Of a DNA stretch of 64,000 bases, positions 41,841 to 50,954 are shown in pieces. Below the pieces are notes generated by a model. That model was not told the DNA's origin and did not search any database. It was given only the letters and a program-made list of their open reading frames with translations. A program made the position numbers and the translations under genes. The stretch spans positions 67,582 to 131,581 of the forward strand of contig CAYTPI010000012.1 in NCBI GenBank assembly GCA_964439625.1, in the 5' to 3' direction. Origin of the DNA: CAYTPI01 sp964439625. Its GTDB lineage: Bacteria; Chloroflexota; Anaerolineae; Aggregatilineales; UBA3940. Numbering within the stretch: position 1 is the stretch's first letter; each line of letters begins with the position of its first letter.

Positions 41841-42686
41841 TTAGGGGTTGATTGCGACAAGTTCCACGTCAAAGATTAGGGTAGCACCGGGCGGAATGAC
41901 ATTACCCGCGCCACGGTCACCATAGCCAAGTTCCGGCGGAATGGTCAGGGTGGCTTTCTCGCCGACAGACATTAGCGCGATGCCTTCGTCCCAACCTTGG
42001 ATCACTTGCCCTTGACCGAGCGTAAACTGGAATGGCTCACCGCGATCATATGAACTGTCGAAGACGGTACCGTCGGTTAGTGTGCCTGTGTAATGGACAG
42101 ATACGATGTCACCAGATGCTGGCATTTCGCCGTTACCGGCCTCAATTTGTGTATAACCTAACCCTGAGTCGGTTACGGTTGTATTTTCATCATTCACGAT
42201 TTCAATCTCCTCTTGTTGTTGGTTTGCTTCTTCGACAGACTGGACATTGACCAACTCCACCCGAAAAATCAGAGTAGCGCCAGGGGGAATGTCTTCGCCT
42301 GCGCCTTGATCACCATAGCCAAGTTCCGGCGGGATGGTCAGAATGGCCTCGCCGCCCTCGCGCATCAGGGCGATGCCCTCATCCCAGCCTTGAATCACTT
42401 GCCCCTGACCGAGCACAAATTCAAAGGGTGTGCCGCGATTGTAGGAACTATCGAATACTAGACCGTCTTCGAGGGTGCCCGTGTAATGCACCTGAACGAC
42501 ATCGCCTGGTTCTGCCATGGGGCCGTCGCCTGCAACCAACTCGGTATATTGCAACCCGGAGTCTGTGATTGTTGTATCACTATCTTCGGATGCTGGGATG
42601 TCCTCACTGGTTTCCTCGGGTGCTGCGCTGCCACAGGCGACCAAGGCCAGCCCTGCTACAATGACGAGCCATGCAAATTTCTTCAC
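41841..42686 (-). CDS. lipoprotein with two FKBP prolyl isomerase domains
   Basis: An exported lipoprotein of 281 residues (signal MKKFAWLVIVAGLALVAC, lipid-modified Cys18) with tandem FKBP domains at about 42-150 and 172-281. Each has VHYTGTL, VFDSSY, the Q-G-Q-V-I-Q-G-W-D-E-G-I-A-L-M block and IPPELGYGD-x-GAG-x-IPPGATL, so both active sites appear intact. The two halves are so alike that a recent internal duplication is likely. It should catalyse cis-trans isomerisation at prolines in exported proteins. Confidence 0.95.
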   Translation of the reverse strand: MKKFAWLVIVAGLALVACGSAAPEETSEDIPASEDSDTTITDSGLQYTELVAGDGPMAEPGDVVQVHYTGTLEDGLVFDSSYNRGTPFEFVLGQGQVIQGWDEGIALMREGGEAILTIPPELGYGDQGAGEDIPPGATLIFRVELVNVQSVEEANQQQEEIEIVNDENTTVTDSGLGYTQIEAGNGEMPASGDIVSVHYTGTLTDGTVFDSSYDRGEPFQFTLGQGQVIQGWDEGIALMSVGEKATLTIPPELGYGDRGAGNVIPPGATLIFDVELVAINP

Positions 42687-42775
42687 GTTTTTTGCCTTTA
42701 CTAACTACTGAATGATTGTGCGTCTCGGCCTATGACTGGCTGCACGCACAAATGTTAAGTGTACATGCAGCCGCG

Positions 42776-43747
42776 CTAGAATTCACTGTTCATGGTGGCA
42801 ATGACTTCAGCAAGGCGCTCGGAGAGCCGGTCACGACCGGCAAGGCTGAGGTGAATGCCATCCCCAATAAGGGTGCCATCCGGGTTTTGCTCAAAGTAAT
42901 CTTCTAAGATCGGTGTGAATTGCGTTGATTGATACTGTGCCGCCTGAAAGTCTTCGAGGGTCAAAGTATCTAATACATACGGTGACGGCATATCGTCGAA
43001 GAAGCCTCGGATATCGATGCAGTGCACCTGTTCGATAGCGGTATAGCGATCTGCACACGCCTCAGCCAGCGCGGCATTGAAGGCATCCAACCGCTCTTGG
43101 TATAACCCACGACCATTATTATCCGCCGTGAAGGCAGCCCGATCTGTGTCGTAGAAGTTCAGCACTAAAATGCGCCCTGCTGGTGATGAACGGGCGATGT
43201 CATTCAGCAAAAATTCTAGGTTCTCGACGTAATCAGCTGGGCGCGACAGGTTTACGGCTACATCAGGGTAAAAAGGGGTGACAATTGTAAATTTACAACG
43301 ATCCCCCATTAAGTCAGTCAGGGCGCCGCTTTCAAGGTAATTGGATGAGGCAATCGTGACACCGGCTGCACTCACACTATGATCGCGGATGTCGAGGTAA
43401 TCAAGCCCGTTGTTGTCTAGGTGTACGCGCAGTGGTTCACGCAGCGGGGTGATGTAGGTAATGGCGATTTGCTCGGTATCCGGACGCTGCATGGTCACAT
43501 GCCCAAAGCCGTTGCTATCACTGGCAATATTGACGCATAGGTTGTAGTTGCGCTGGTCTTCTGGCAGTGGTGTTGCTGCCTCAATCGTTTCGACTTCGGC
43601 GATTGGAAAGGGTGTCGCCGTGATTGCTGCTGTTGCGGTGGCGGTTGGTTCTGGGGTGGCGGCTGGCGTCTCGCTGCGGCCTTCCGCCGAACGGCAAGCC
43701 GCCAGGAGTAGAAATGCAAGACTGACCCACGAGATTAGTCCGCGCAT
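42776..43747 (-). CDS. SGNH-hydrolase-like lipoprotein
   Basis: A 323-residue exported protein. The signal MRGLISWVSLAFLLLAAC ends in a lipobox, and a Thr/Ala/Pro linker (about 25-50) follows. The core has strands and helices of an SGNH/GDSL hydrolase. The clearest evidence is the block-V-like DGIHLSLAGRDRLSERL near the C-terminus, which supplies Asp and His. A block-I GDS motif is not obvious (HDS-like ASSNYLESG is a candidate), so activity is uncertain. The start at 43747 lies inside the 3' end of the upstream SGNH gene, indicating co-translation. With the MBOAT gene it suggests O-acyl transfer to an extracellular glycan. Confidence 0.7.
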   Translation of the reverse strand: MRGLISWVSLAFLLLAACRSAEGRSETPAATPEPTATATAAITATPFPIAEVETIEAATPLPEDQRNYNLCVNIASDSNGFGHVTMQRPDTEQIAITYITPLREPLRVHLDNNGLDYLDIRDHSVSAAGVTIASSNYLESGALTDLMGDRCKFTIVTPFYPDVAVNLSRPADYVENLEFLLNDIARSSPAGRILVLNFYDTDRAAFTADNNGRGLYQERLDAFNAALAEACADRYTAIEQVHCIDIRGFFDDMPSPYVLDTLTLEDFQAAQYQSTQFTPILEDYFEQNPDGTLIGDGIHLSLAGRDRLSERLAEVIATMNSEF

Positions 43748-44901
43748 TGAGATTGCCAACTACCTTCCTCAACCAGAATCGTTTCCAGTTCGGCGGCGAG
43801 TATACCATACCCCGATCGATCTGCATGTAACGGGGTATCAGTGTAGTTGTCTACTGGGATGCTGTTCCATGTGTCAGCAAAGGCGATATCGTTGTCTGCT
43901 GTGTAGGTTGTCAGCGTTTGCCGGTAGTCATCATAAAGCGCGCGACTGTAGAGGCTGTTGTAGTTTGTTGAACTGAACGCACCGCGCTCTCCAACCATGA
44001 TCGGTCGGTTGACCAGCAGCAGATCAACATCTTCGCTCAATGCCAGTTGGCAACCAACCGTCAAAAAGGCCCACGTTTCGTTGGGCATTTCACGAAAGCC
44101 AGGGTGCTCGCTGGTATAGCGGGGTGCTTCGGGGACATCCGTCAGGCCAATCCGCACATCGGTCTGAGCGTAGCTGGGTTCAACAAAGGGATAGAGCAGT
44201 GTGTTGACCCACACCGGCAGCAAATCCTGATGCTGGACAGCAAAGGCCTGCTCCAGTTCGCTGGGCTGGTCCAATAGAGCGGGTGCCTTCTGCTCGAACC
44301 AAGGGTCGAGGGCCGGGTAGCTATCGACAAGCGCACGTAGTCGATCTTCATTGATGTTAAAGAACACCCGGTTGGCTCCGAGCAACGCATCGCTGTCATC
44401 GAGCGAGGCCGCCGTCACAAACCAGATGATCAGGTCAGGTTGATTGGGCAGGTCGAGCAGCGCATCCATCAGAACGACATCGCGGGCAACGCTGGGCTGG
44501 GGGTAGGCTAGGTTGTACGCCTCGACTTGTCGCCCATTGATGCTGATTTCGCGCTCGCTCAACTGAGTGCTGAGCGTTTCGGCATCGGTCAGACCCCAGC
44601 CCGCAATCCCCGATTCGCCAAGGAGGGCCACCCTGAACTGATCGTCAGAGGCTGGTTCAACGCTGAAGCGATGCGTGGCAAGTTGAGCTTCCGCGTGTAA
44701 CTGTCCGTTGGCAAGGTCACTGGGGTAGATCAACCGCTCACGCCCGCCAAATAAGGGCCATGGGTTCAGTTGGACAAGCTGGCGTGCTGGGTCAATCCCA
44801 GCTGCCAACAGCCCAATGTTGAACAGCAGAGCTAAGGCGACGCCCTTTGCAAGAACGCGCAGCATACTGGTCGTTGTGTCGAATGGGGGAGCGTTAAACA
44901 T
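43735..44901 (-). CDS. SGNH-type O-acyltransferase-like protein (AlgX/DltD-like role)
   Basis: A 388-residue protein with one N-terminal membrane segment (about 13-35) and an extracytoplasmic SGNH domain. Block I is VALLGESGIAGWGL, with Ser as the likely nucleophile. The central part has LIIWFVTAASLDDSD. The C-terminal Asp-x-x-His pair lies in YTDTPLHADRSGYG. Such anchored SGNH proteins accept an acyl group handled by an MBOAT protein and move it to a polymer, as in alginate or teichoic acid modification. The MBOAT gene is at 46601-45405 on the same strand, with a receiver gene on the other strand in between. Confidence 0.75.
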   Translation of the reverse strand: MFNAPPFDTTTSMLRVLAKGVALALLFNIGLLAAGIDPARQLVQLNPWPLFGGRERLIYPSDLANGQLHAEAQLATHRFSVEPASDDQFRVALLGESGIAGWGLTDAETLSTQLSEREISINGRQVEAYNLAYPQPSVARDVVLMDALLDLPNQPDLIIWFVTAASLDDSDALLGANRVFFNINEDRLRALVDSYPALDPWFEQKAPALLDQPSELEQAFAVQHQDLLPVWVNTLLYPFVEPSYAQTDVRIGLTDVPEAPRYTSEHPGFREMPNETWAFLTVGCQLALSEDVDLLLVNRPIMVGERGAFSSTNYNSLYSRALYDDYRQTLTTYTADNDIAFADTWNSIPVDNYTDTPLHADRSGYGILAAELETILVEEGSWQSQCAD

Positions 44902-45038
44902 TAGGGTTATCTGTCGTCTTTACAAAGTGTTGCAATATAATTCTTAATTGTGGTGATGCGGCAGATTGATCATACATTTAAGTAGCTTGTATGCCTTCGT
45001 CTTTTACGTACCACTTTAGGTCAAGGAGCTAGTAGAGC

Positions 45039-45410
45039 ATGGCAACCATTCTTATTATCGAAGATGACCTTGATGCCCGTCAGTTGGTTGGACATACCCT
45101 AACTGCCCTTGGTCATCGCGCCCTCTTTGCTGAATCAGTTGCAGTCGGCTTTGAAAAATTGGCCCAAGAAGCCATCGACCTGATTGTATTGGATATTCTC
45201 ATGCCAATTGAGTCCGGGTTGGATTATCTTGAAAGGGCCCAGCAAGACCCATCCCTAGCGAATATTCCCGTTGTTGTCTTAACCGCTCATGATCAGTTTC
45301 GCTCCCAGGACGATCTGACTGACTTTCCTAACGTTGAACGAGTCTTTCTTAAACCGCTTGGCGTCCGCGATCTACAAGATTACGTCTCTGAACGGTTTCC
45401 TAGCTCATAG
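45039..45410 (+). CDS. single-domain response regulator
   Basis: A CheY-like receiver of 123 residues. It begins MATILIIEDDLDARQLVGH with the acidic pair; the phospho-acceptor is in LIVLDILMPIESGLDYL, the Thr in IPVVVLTAHDQ, and the Lys in VFLKPLGVRDLQDYV. AAGGAG is present upstream. It lies on the plus strand between minus-strand members of the acylation cluster, and its 3' end overlaps the MBOAT stop by six bases. No kinase is next to it. Confidence 0.92.
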   Translation: MATILIIEDDLDARQLVGHTLTALGHRALFAESVAVGFEKLAQEAIDLIVLDILMPIESGLDYLERAQQDPSLANIPVVVLTAHDQFRSQDDLTDFPNVERVFLKPLGVRDLQDYVSERFPSS

Positions 45411-46601
45411 CCCCAGTAGCCGCTGGTAAATTATAACGGCTGTCTGAAAGTCAGTCGCAAACCACACCCAGCCCAGCATCACAAAGAAAACTGTCCCGAT
45501 GGTGCTAAGCGCAATCTTAACGCGATCCCATGCTTGGCGCTGATCCGGTTTGGGTGGGCGGTAACTGTAAAACTGGCTGACGAAGAACATCCCCAAGCCG
45601 TGCCAAAAACCCCAGACCAAGAATGCAGGCGTTAGACCGTGCCACAGGCCGACGGTTACCATCGTTGATAGATGGGCTACGAATTGAATTGGCGTCTTGT
45701 AGCGGTCGTCTGGGTAGCGCTTACGCAGCCCACGAGCTATCGGGAAGAAGACATAGTCTCGCAGCCAGAACGACAAGGAAATATGCCAGCGCTGCCAGAA
45801 GACCACCAGACTGACCGACTGGTAAGGGCGCTCGAAGTTTTCTGGTAGGCGGAGACCCACCAAGCGACCCACCCCAATTGCAATATGCGAATAAGCGGCA
45901 AAGTCTGCCAGTAAATAGATTGAATAGCCTAGCAGCCACAACCAGGCAATGCCAAGCGGACGGTCGGGGTTGGTGCGCATGTCATAGAAACTGATCAGGT
46001 TGAAGATGCTATTGGCGATGACAAACTTGGTGAACAGCCCAACGATGATGCGCCACAATCCAATTCGCAGATCGTCCGGCAGTGTGTCTGTGTTGCGCTG
46101 TGCTTTGACAGACCCTTTGATGCGGTCAATTGGCCCGGCGATCAAGCTGGCGGGGTGGATGGCGAAGATCAGGGTCTCACTAAAGGTGGCCTCGCTGTGC
46201 TTACCTTTGTGCGCCTCGAAGGTCAGGTGGATCAGGCGGAAGGCTAAATAGGAGAAGCCCAGCCAAATACCGCGATCAACCGCCAGCCCTTCGGCATTGC
46301 CCCCCGCTGGGAACAGCGATAACTTGCTAACCACCAAAAGGGCCACCAACACCACAATCCACCAAGCCCATAGGCGTGTTGCCGCGGCCCGCCAAGAGGC
46401 CCATGTCAGAGCGGTGTAAGCTGGGATGATCGCCAGCAGCAGTGGTTGCCTAGCGATGATCCAGAGGAGGCAGGCTGCCCCCAGCAGAACCAACCCGGTA
46501 CGCAGCCAACTGGGTGCTTCGCGGTGGAATACGACGATTAGGCCAATTGAGGCAGCGGCGGTAATAATCCAGAAGGCGACCTGCAATGGGGCAGTGGGCA
46601 T
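45405..46601 (-). CDS. MBOAT-family O-acyltransferase
   Basis: A membrane-bound O-acyltransferase of 398 residues with about 10 hydrophobic segments. The family blocks are YQSVSLVVFWQRWHISLSFWLRDYVFFP and, with the catalytic His, TVGLWHGLTPAFLVWGFWHG. Both the WRWH-like and WHG motifs are intact. The AlgI/DltB branch moves an acyl group across the membrane to be placed on an exported polysaccharide or other polymer. Two SGNH-type proteins encoded downstream on the same strand are the expected partners. The polymer is not identifiable here. Confidence 0.93.
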   Translation of the reverse strand: MPTAPLQVAFWIITAAASIGLIVVFHREAPSWLRTGLVLLGAACLLWIIARQPLLLAIIPAYTALTWASWRAAATRLWAWWIVVLVALLVVSKLSLFPAGGNAEGLAVDRGIWLGFSYLAFRLIHLTFEAHKGKHSEATFSETLIFAIHPASLIAGPIDRIKGSVKAQRNTDTLPDDLRIGLWRIIVGLFTKFVIANSIFNLISFYDMRTNPDRPLGIAWLWLLGYSIYLLADFAAYSHIAIGVGRLVGLRLPENFERPYQSVSLVVFWQRWHISLSFWLRDYVFFPIARGLRKRYPDDRYKTPIQFVAHLSTMVTVGLWHGLTPAFLVWGFWHGLGMFFVSQFYSYRPPKPDQRQAWDRVKIALSTIGTVFFVMLGWVWFATDFQTAVIIYQRLLGL

Positions 46602-46676
46602 AGGCGCTGATGACAGAGTATAAGTCAGAGTCGCCCAAGTATACTGGCTGCTGGTGGATGATCAAACAACGGTGTA

Positions 46677-47723
46677 TTAATTCTCGCCTTGGTAGACTGT
46701 ATCGAATATCTCTTGGGCGTAGGCTTGGATCAAGCGTTGTTCGGTTGGTGGTGCAGTTTCTAAACCGTCTCCGGTAAACACCATCCAATAGGGTGGTAAT
46801 GACGCATTCAGGCCCACATCGAAGCTTTGGTAAGTGTCAACTAGGTCGTAGAGGATCAATAGGTCGCCAGGGGTTAGACGTGCCCGGACGGGTTCGCGGC
46901 AGTCATCGCCGTCATCCTCACAGACGGTCGCTAATGCTTCACCAGAGCGGTAGATTTGCAGGCTTTCCATGTCCTCATCGGCATTAACTCGCGCATAGAC
47001 CAGCGCTGCACCAACCCCCGGCTGTGCTTGCCCAGACTCGGCTTCCCGCGCCACGGCTTGCGCCCATTCGGCGATCATGCGCTGTTCAATGTCTGTTGCG
47101 GTTTGGGTGCCTATGCCCACGAAACGAACCGTACCAGCAGCGGTTTCGGCATTAAACGATGGGTAGGCTGCGACAAACGCTTGTAGCTCGTCAACGCGAG
47201 TCGGATCAGCGTAACTGGCCGGCATAATATCCGCGCCGCAAGCCCCGAATGCGACGGTACCAATGCTGATGCTGGCATGCCAACAGCCACGCTGCGTCTG
47301 CGCCTGCCATTCGACAGCGACTGCTTGCTCGTTGACGTCTGGTGCTTCGACCAGCCGCACCTGAGCGCCAACCGCATCCGTGCGGTAGACGAAGCTGTCA
47401 CCGCTTACCGCCGCCGTGATCAAATAGCCGGGTGTTTCCGATTCGGTGCAGGGGCGGTTTTCGGCAGGCAGGCCGAGGCAGGTATCACGCCATACCGTTT
47501 CTTCCGCACGGATGATCTCAACGGCTAAGGGGTCGGTTTGTAGCTGTTGGGCCAACAAGGTGCGGACGCTCTGGGCGGCGGGTAGTTGGGCGATTGGCAA
47601 AGCCTGCGCTTCGACTAATGGAATGTCTGTTTGAAAGGGTGTGGGGCGTGGGGGCGGTTCTGGAGCTGGTGCGCAGCCAATCAATAGGTCGCACACCAAC
47701 GTTCCAATAATCCGCTTATGCAG
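46677..47723 (-). CDS. lipoprotein of unknown function
   Basis: An exported protein of about 348 residues. The start is uncertain: the open frame reaches 47879, but the part upstream of about 47723 overlaps the FNT-DsbA gene and does not read as a signal peptide. A short basic stretch (HKR), a hydrophobic core and the lipobox LIGC lie at 47720-47680. I propose a rare CTG at 47723; TTG 47699 and GTG 47696 are alternatives. The mature part has many cysteines in conserved-looking settings (WRDTCLGLP, NRPCTES, QRGCWHASISIGTVAFGACG, CEDDGDDCRE). No enzyme motif was seen. It may be co-transcribed with the FNT-DsbA fusion upstream. Confidence 0.65.
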   Translation of the reverse strand: MHKRIIGTLVCDLLIGCAPAPEPPPRPTPFQTDIPLVEAQALPIAQLPAAQSVRTLLAQQLQTDPLAVEIIRAEETVWRDTCLGLPAENRPCTESETPGYLITAAVSGDSFVYRTDAVGAQVRLVEAPDVNEQAVAVEWQAQTQRGCWHASISIGTVAFGACGADIMPASYADPTRVDELQAFVAAYPSFNAETAAGTVRFVGIGTQTATDIEQRMIAEWAQAVAREAESGQAQPGVGAALVYARVNADEDMESLQIYRSGEALATVCEDDGDDCREPVRARLTPGDLLILYDLVDTYQSFDVGLNASLPPYWMVFTGDGLETAPPTEQRLIQAYAQEIFDTVYQGEN

Positions 47724-49218
47724 GTTGGTAGACCCATGTCTTAGCGAGGTTGATTGCTTCTCGCAGGCTTTCGAGGTCGAGCGGGCCATCATACCGTACT
47801 CCGTTAATGAACAAATTAGAGGCTTCACGTACACCACTTGCGATTGCCGTATCATGCGTATGGGCCAGTATGTCATCAACCTCCTCGGAGAACCAATCTT
47901 GCTCGAAGCGTTCCATGCTCAACTTGAGATTGGCTGCGTAGGTCTTAAGGTCGATGTCCTCTAAAGCTTCTTGGTTGCGGAATAACTTGTCGTGCATGTC
48001 ATAAAAGCGCCCTTGGAACTGCGCGGCGAGAGCGGCTCGTGCTGCATGTTCGGCATGTGGGTGCCGTTGGCTCAGCGGCAGGTGACGGTATATATAAGAG
48101 ACGGCATCGTCGTGGAAACTGTTTAAGTCGCGTACGAGTTCATATATCTGCTGGCTAATATCTGATTCATAGTCACCGTATTGAACCAAGGTCACAGACG
48201 CATCGCTTGGACCAATGACACAGTCATAGGGGTTATTTATTTCTGACAAACTTGGCGTGCGAAATAATCCATTCTGACGAGCCAGTGATTCTGAATCTTC
48301 AGGTTCTGCATGGCCCGTGTGCAGCTCAAACAACCATTCTTTTAGATTGAGTTCTAAGCGGCCCATATCGCGCTCTGGGAAACGAGCGTCACGTGTTTGG
48401 GCGTAGTTCAAGATAGCAACTAGCAGCACACCGCCGACGGTGTTACCCAACACAACAGGCAAGAAGAAGTTGAAGCCTGCATTGAAGATCGTCGCGCCAC
48501 CCTGAAAAACCAAATATAGTACCTCACAGGCCCCAATAATGCAGTGGTATAGGTCTGCGGAGGGCACCATAAACATTAGGGTGAACACGATGAAGAACCG
48601 GCTGAGGGTATCGCGTGCGGCATGTACCAACCAGACCATACTGGCAACCAGCCAACCAGCGATGATGGCCTTAGTGAAGAGCGTCAACCAACGTGTTTCC
48701 AAGCCATGCTCGGCGAAACCTCGGGCGACTTCTGCCGCCTCCGCATTAAATAGATTGGTTGTCGCCAACACAAACGCAATAATAGCAGCCCCCAACACGT
48801 TAGCTGTCAGCACGACACCCCAGTTGCGCAGTAAAGCGGGAATACTAGCGAGACGGGTCATGACCAAAGTAACAGGTGTTAGCGTATTCTCTGTAAATAA
48901 TTGGTAACGCCCCAGCACGATTAGCAGGAACCCAATCGGGTAGAGAATATTGCCGACTAAGCCAGATGTATCACCGGGGACAGCAGCAGTTATCGTCGTC
49001 CGAGCAATAAACGATAATCCGATTGATAAACCAGCGGCTAGACCGCTAAGAAACAGTAAACGAATGGGTAAGGAAAATTCTTCAGTGGCACTGGCAACAA
49101 CGCGTTTGAAGATCTCGTCGGTGCCAAAGTAATCAAAGACGGCCTCGCCCGAGACAGGTGAGCCAGCCTCAGCAAGGTGACCATGCCCGCGTTGAGCCTG
49201 ATGTTTGTTGGAATTCAT
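47716..49218 (-). CDS. formate/nitrite transporter fused to cysteine-less DsbA-like domain
   Basis: A 500-residue fusion. Residues about 30-275 form an FNT (formate/nitrite channel) domain with six membrane helices; segments such as YHCIIGACEVLYLVF carry the candidate central His. Residues about 325-500 are a cytoplasmic DsbA/thioredoxin_4 domain with VTLVQYGDYE, YIYRHLPLSQRHPHAEHAA, FYDMHDKLFRNQEALED and ASNLFINGVRYDG. The position where DsbA has CPYC reads SDIS (352-355), so the fold cannot do thiol exchange. A similar domain is known fused to NhaA antiporters. Here it may serve as a regulatory or assembly domain. GGAAG lies seven bases before the start. Confidence 0.9.
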   Translation of the reverse strand: MNSNKHQAQRGHGHLAEAGSPVSGEAVFDYFGTDEIFKRVVASATEEFSLPIRLLFLSGLAAGLSIGLSFIARTTITAAVPGDTSGLVGNILYPIGFLLIVLGRYQLFTENTLTPVTLVMTRLASIPALLRNWGVVLTANVLGAAIIAFVLATTNLFNAEAAEVARGFAEHGLETRWLTLFTKAIIAGWLVASMVWLVHAARDTLSRFFIVFTLMFMVPSADLYHCIIGACEVLYLVFQGGATIFNAGFNFFLPVVLGNTVGGVLLVAILNYAQTRDARFPERDMGRLELNLKEWLFELHTGHAEPEDSESLARQNGLFRTPSLSEINNPYDCVIGPSDASVTLVQYGDYESDISQQIYELVRDLNSFHDDAVSYIYRHLPLSQRHPHAEHAARAALAAQFQGRFYDMHDKLFRNQEALEDIDLKTYAANLKLSMERFEQDWFSEEVDDILAHTHDTAIASGVREASNLFINGVRYDGPLDLESLREAINLAKTWVYQPA

Positions 49219-49365
49219 AAAATCACTTCCGGAAATAAATAGAAATTATTGAAAACAAGTACTTTATTTGCTTATTTACTCAATAATACAATAAAGAAAT
49301 GTTGGAGGCATCTAGATGAGTAGTCAGACTTGCCTTAGAATGCCCAACTGCTGTGCGCACTAAAC

Positions 49366-49572
49366 GTGCTACTTTGCCGGGTCATTCATTTCGCGCTGGA
49401 TGGTCACACATTGGATGTTGTAACCGTTGAAGCGTCACAGGTGCGCCTGGTCAAGCAGCGTGCTGTCAAATCCGAGTATCGTCAGAACTTGGAAGCCAGC
49501 TACGAAGGTACGAGCCGGAAGAAGCCAGGGCGGAGTAATCCGCTTGTGTGTGGCCTCTGGGCCGTCACCTGA
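49366..49572 (+). CDS. short ORF, possible gene remnant
   Basis: A 68-codon frame from a GTG with sensible codon use in the middle (DGHTLDVVTVEASQVRLVKQ and on to YEGTSRKKPG). No ribosome binding site is seen and no family is recognised. It fills half of the ~400-base gap between the divergent FNT-DsbA and DUF2207 genes. The rest of the gap is AT-rich near 49230-49300, where the FNT-DsbA promoter must lie. It is probably a remnant and not an active gene. Confidence 0.25.
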   Translation: MLLCRVIHFALDGHTLDVVTVEASQVRLVKQRAVKSEYRQNLEASYEGTSRKKPGRSNPLVCGLWAVT

Positions 49573-49622
49573 TAGACTCCAACGTGACGATCACTCTTTG
49601 GCATGAAGAAAGCTAAGCGCGC

Positions 49623-50474
49623 TTGAAATTTCGTATAGCAACGGTACTCATATTGTTGATGATCATTTTCCCCTTCACGAAACCGACCCAGGCACAATCT
49701 GATCCTGGCGGCGTTGTTGTCATCATTGACCGCTGGGACGTGGATATCTCAATCAACCCCGACAGCACCTTCACGGTGCGTGAGGTGCAAACATTGACCT
49801 TTGGTTCGGACAGCGTTGGAACAGGTGCCCGTTCCATATCGGGTTTAACGGTTGATGGTATCCTCAATGTGACGGTGACAGAAGTAGATGGCACGCCCTA
49901 CGCCTTGACCGCGTTGGAGGACCCTGATGCCCCCGGTGAAGTGGGTACCTATCGCCTTGATCTAGTTGGTAACTCGTTCCGCATTTTGTGGTTTTTTGAA
50001 CCTGTCTCTGAGGCCTCACGGACGTTCATTATTGAGTACGATGTGTTCGGCCCGCTAGTGCTGGAAGAAAATATCGATATTCGGCTGGTGTGGGACGCCA
50101 TCCCGACCAATCATCTGTACCCAGTCACAGATGCCAGCGTGACGATCACCTTGCCAGACGATACGACGCTCGATACCGACCGGCAGCCGCCTGCTGCTTA
50201 TGGCTATGCGGGTGAGCCTTTTTTGACAATCGATGGGCAGACGATCAGCATTGAGGGTGAGAACATTCAACCAGGCGAGGGCCTCCGTACTGAATTGTAT
50301 TTTACCCTCGATGAAGGCTTCCCACTGGAACCTGTATTTGAGGAGCCAGAGTCAGAGTTTGAAGGCGTTAACTATTGGATGTTCGTCATCTTTATGGTGA
50401 TGCTGGTATTTACGCTGGTGTTTGTATTTGTTGTGCTGCGTTTTAGGCCAGGGGCTAATCAAAATGCGACTTGA
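49623..50474 (+). CDS. DUF2207-like exported membrane protein
   Basis: A 283-residue protein from a TTG start. It has a signal peptide (about 1-24, ending TQAQ), a large extracytoplasmic beta-rich domain (DRWDVDISINPDSTFTVREV, GARSISGLTVDGILNVTVTE, FIIEYDVFGPLVLEEN, WDAIPTNHLYPVTDASVTIT) and a single C-terminal membrane helix (about 250-273). The N-terminal domain matches the start of DUF2207 proteins, which usually have additional membrane helices and a C-terminal cytoplasmic part, so this is a short form. The following VanZ-like gene overlaps its end by 11 bases. Confidence 0.8.
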   Translation: MKFRIATVLILLMIIFPFTKPTQAQSDPGGVVVIIDRWDVDISINPDSTFTVREVQTLTFGSDSVGTGARSISGLTVDGILNVTVTEVDGTPYALTALEDPDAPGEVGTYRLDLVGNSFRILWFFEPVSEASRTFIIEYDVFGPLVLEENIDIRLVWDAIPTNHLYPVTDASVTITLPDDTTLDTDRQPPAAYGYAGEPFLTIDGQTISIEGENIQPGEGLRTELYFTLDEGFPLEPVFEEPESEFEGVNYWMFVIFMVMLVFTLVFVFVVLRFRPGANQNAT

Positions 50475-50892
50475 TCGGAAATTGCTCGGGTGGGTGGCTG
50501 GTGGAGTCCTCGTCTTTGTCGGGGTGATGGCAACCTTATTGAACAACGTCCGACCTAATGATCCCCTCGTGCTCTCGGCCTTACGCTGGCTCGCTGAATA
50601 CGAGCTGTTTCACCTTGTGATGCACATTCTGATCTTCATGCTGGTGACGCTGGCGGTTGGCCTGTGGCGCGAGCGTAACATTTGGTTAATCGTCGCTGTC
50701 TTGCTCGGCGGGACATTGTTGATCGAAGGCAGTCAGGTTATCAGTGGGGCCCATCCCCTGAACATCTTTGTGGTTACTGCGGCGCTCTACGACTTGGCGG
50801 TGAACGCCATCGGTGCCTTAAGCGGCTGGTTGCTCCTCAGCTGGCATCAGTGCGCGCACGCTAAGGATGAGGTGCCCACCCTCGCTATTTGA
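50464..50892 (+). CDS. VanZ-like membrane protein
   Basis: A 142-residue protein with four predicted membrane helices. The start at 50464 lies within the previous gene and begins MRLDRKLLGWVAGGVLVF. The VanZ pattern is visible in ELFHLVMHILIFMLVTLAVG (His-containing helix 2) and DLAVNAIGALSGWLLLSW (D-x-x-x-N-x-x-G-x-x-x-G) at the end. VanZ-family proteins alter the cell surface or resistance to glycopeptides in some bacteria; the mechanism is unknown. A van operon is not present. Confidence 0.75.
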   Translation: MRLDRKLLGWVAGGVLVFVGVMATLLNNVRPNDPLVLSALRWLAEYELFHLVMHILIFMLVTLAVGLWRERNIWLIVAVLLGGTLLIEGSQVISGAHPLNIFVVTAALYDLAVNAIGALSGWLLLSWHQCAHAKDEVPTLAI

Positions 50893-50954
50893 ATTTCAGC
50901 AGGTCTTTTCTACAATAAGCGTAATGCACCCGCTTACCCTGTGGAACGCCCCCG

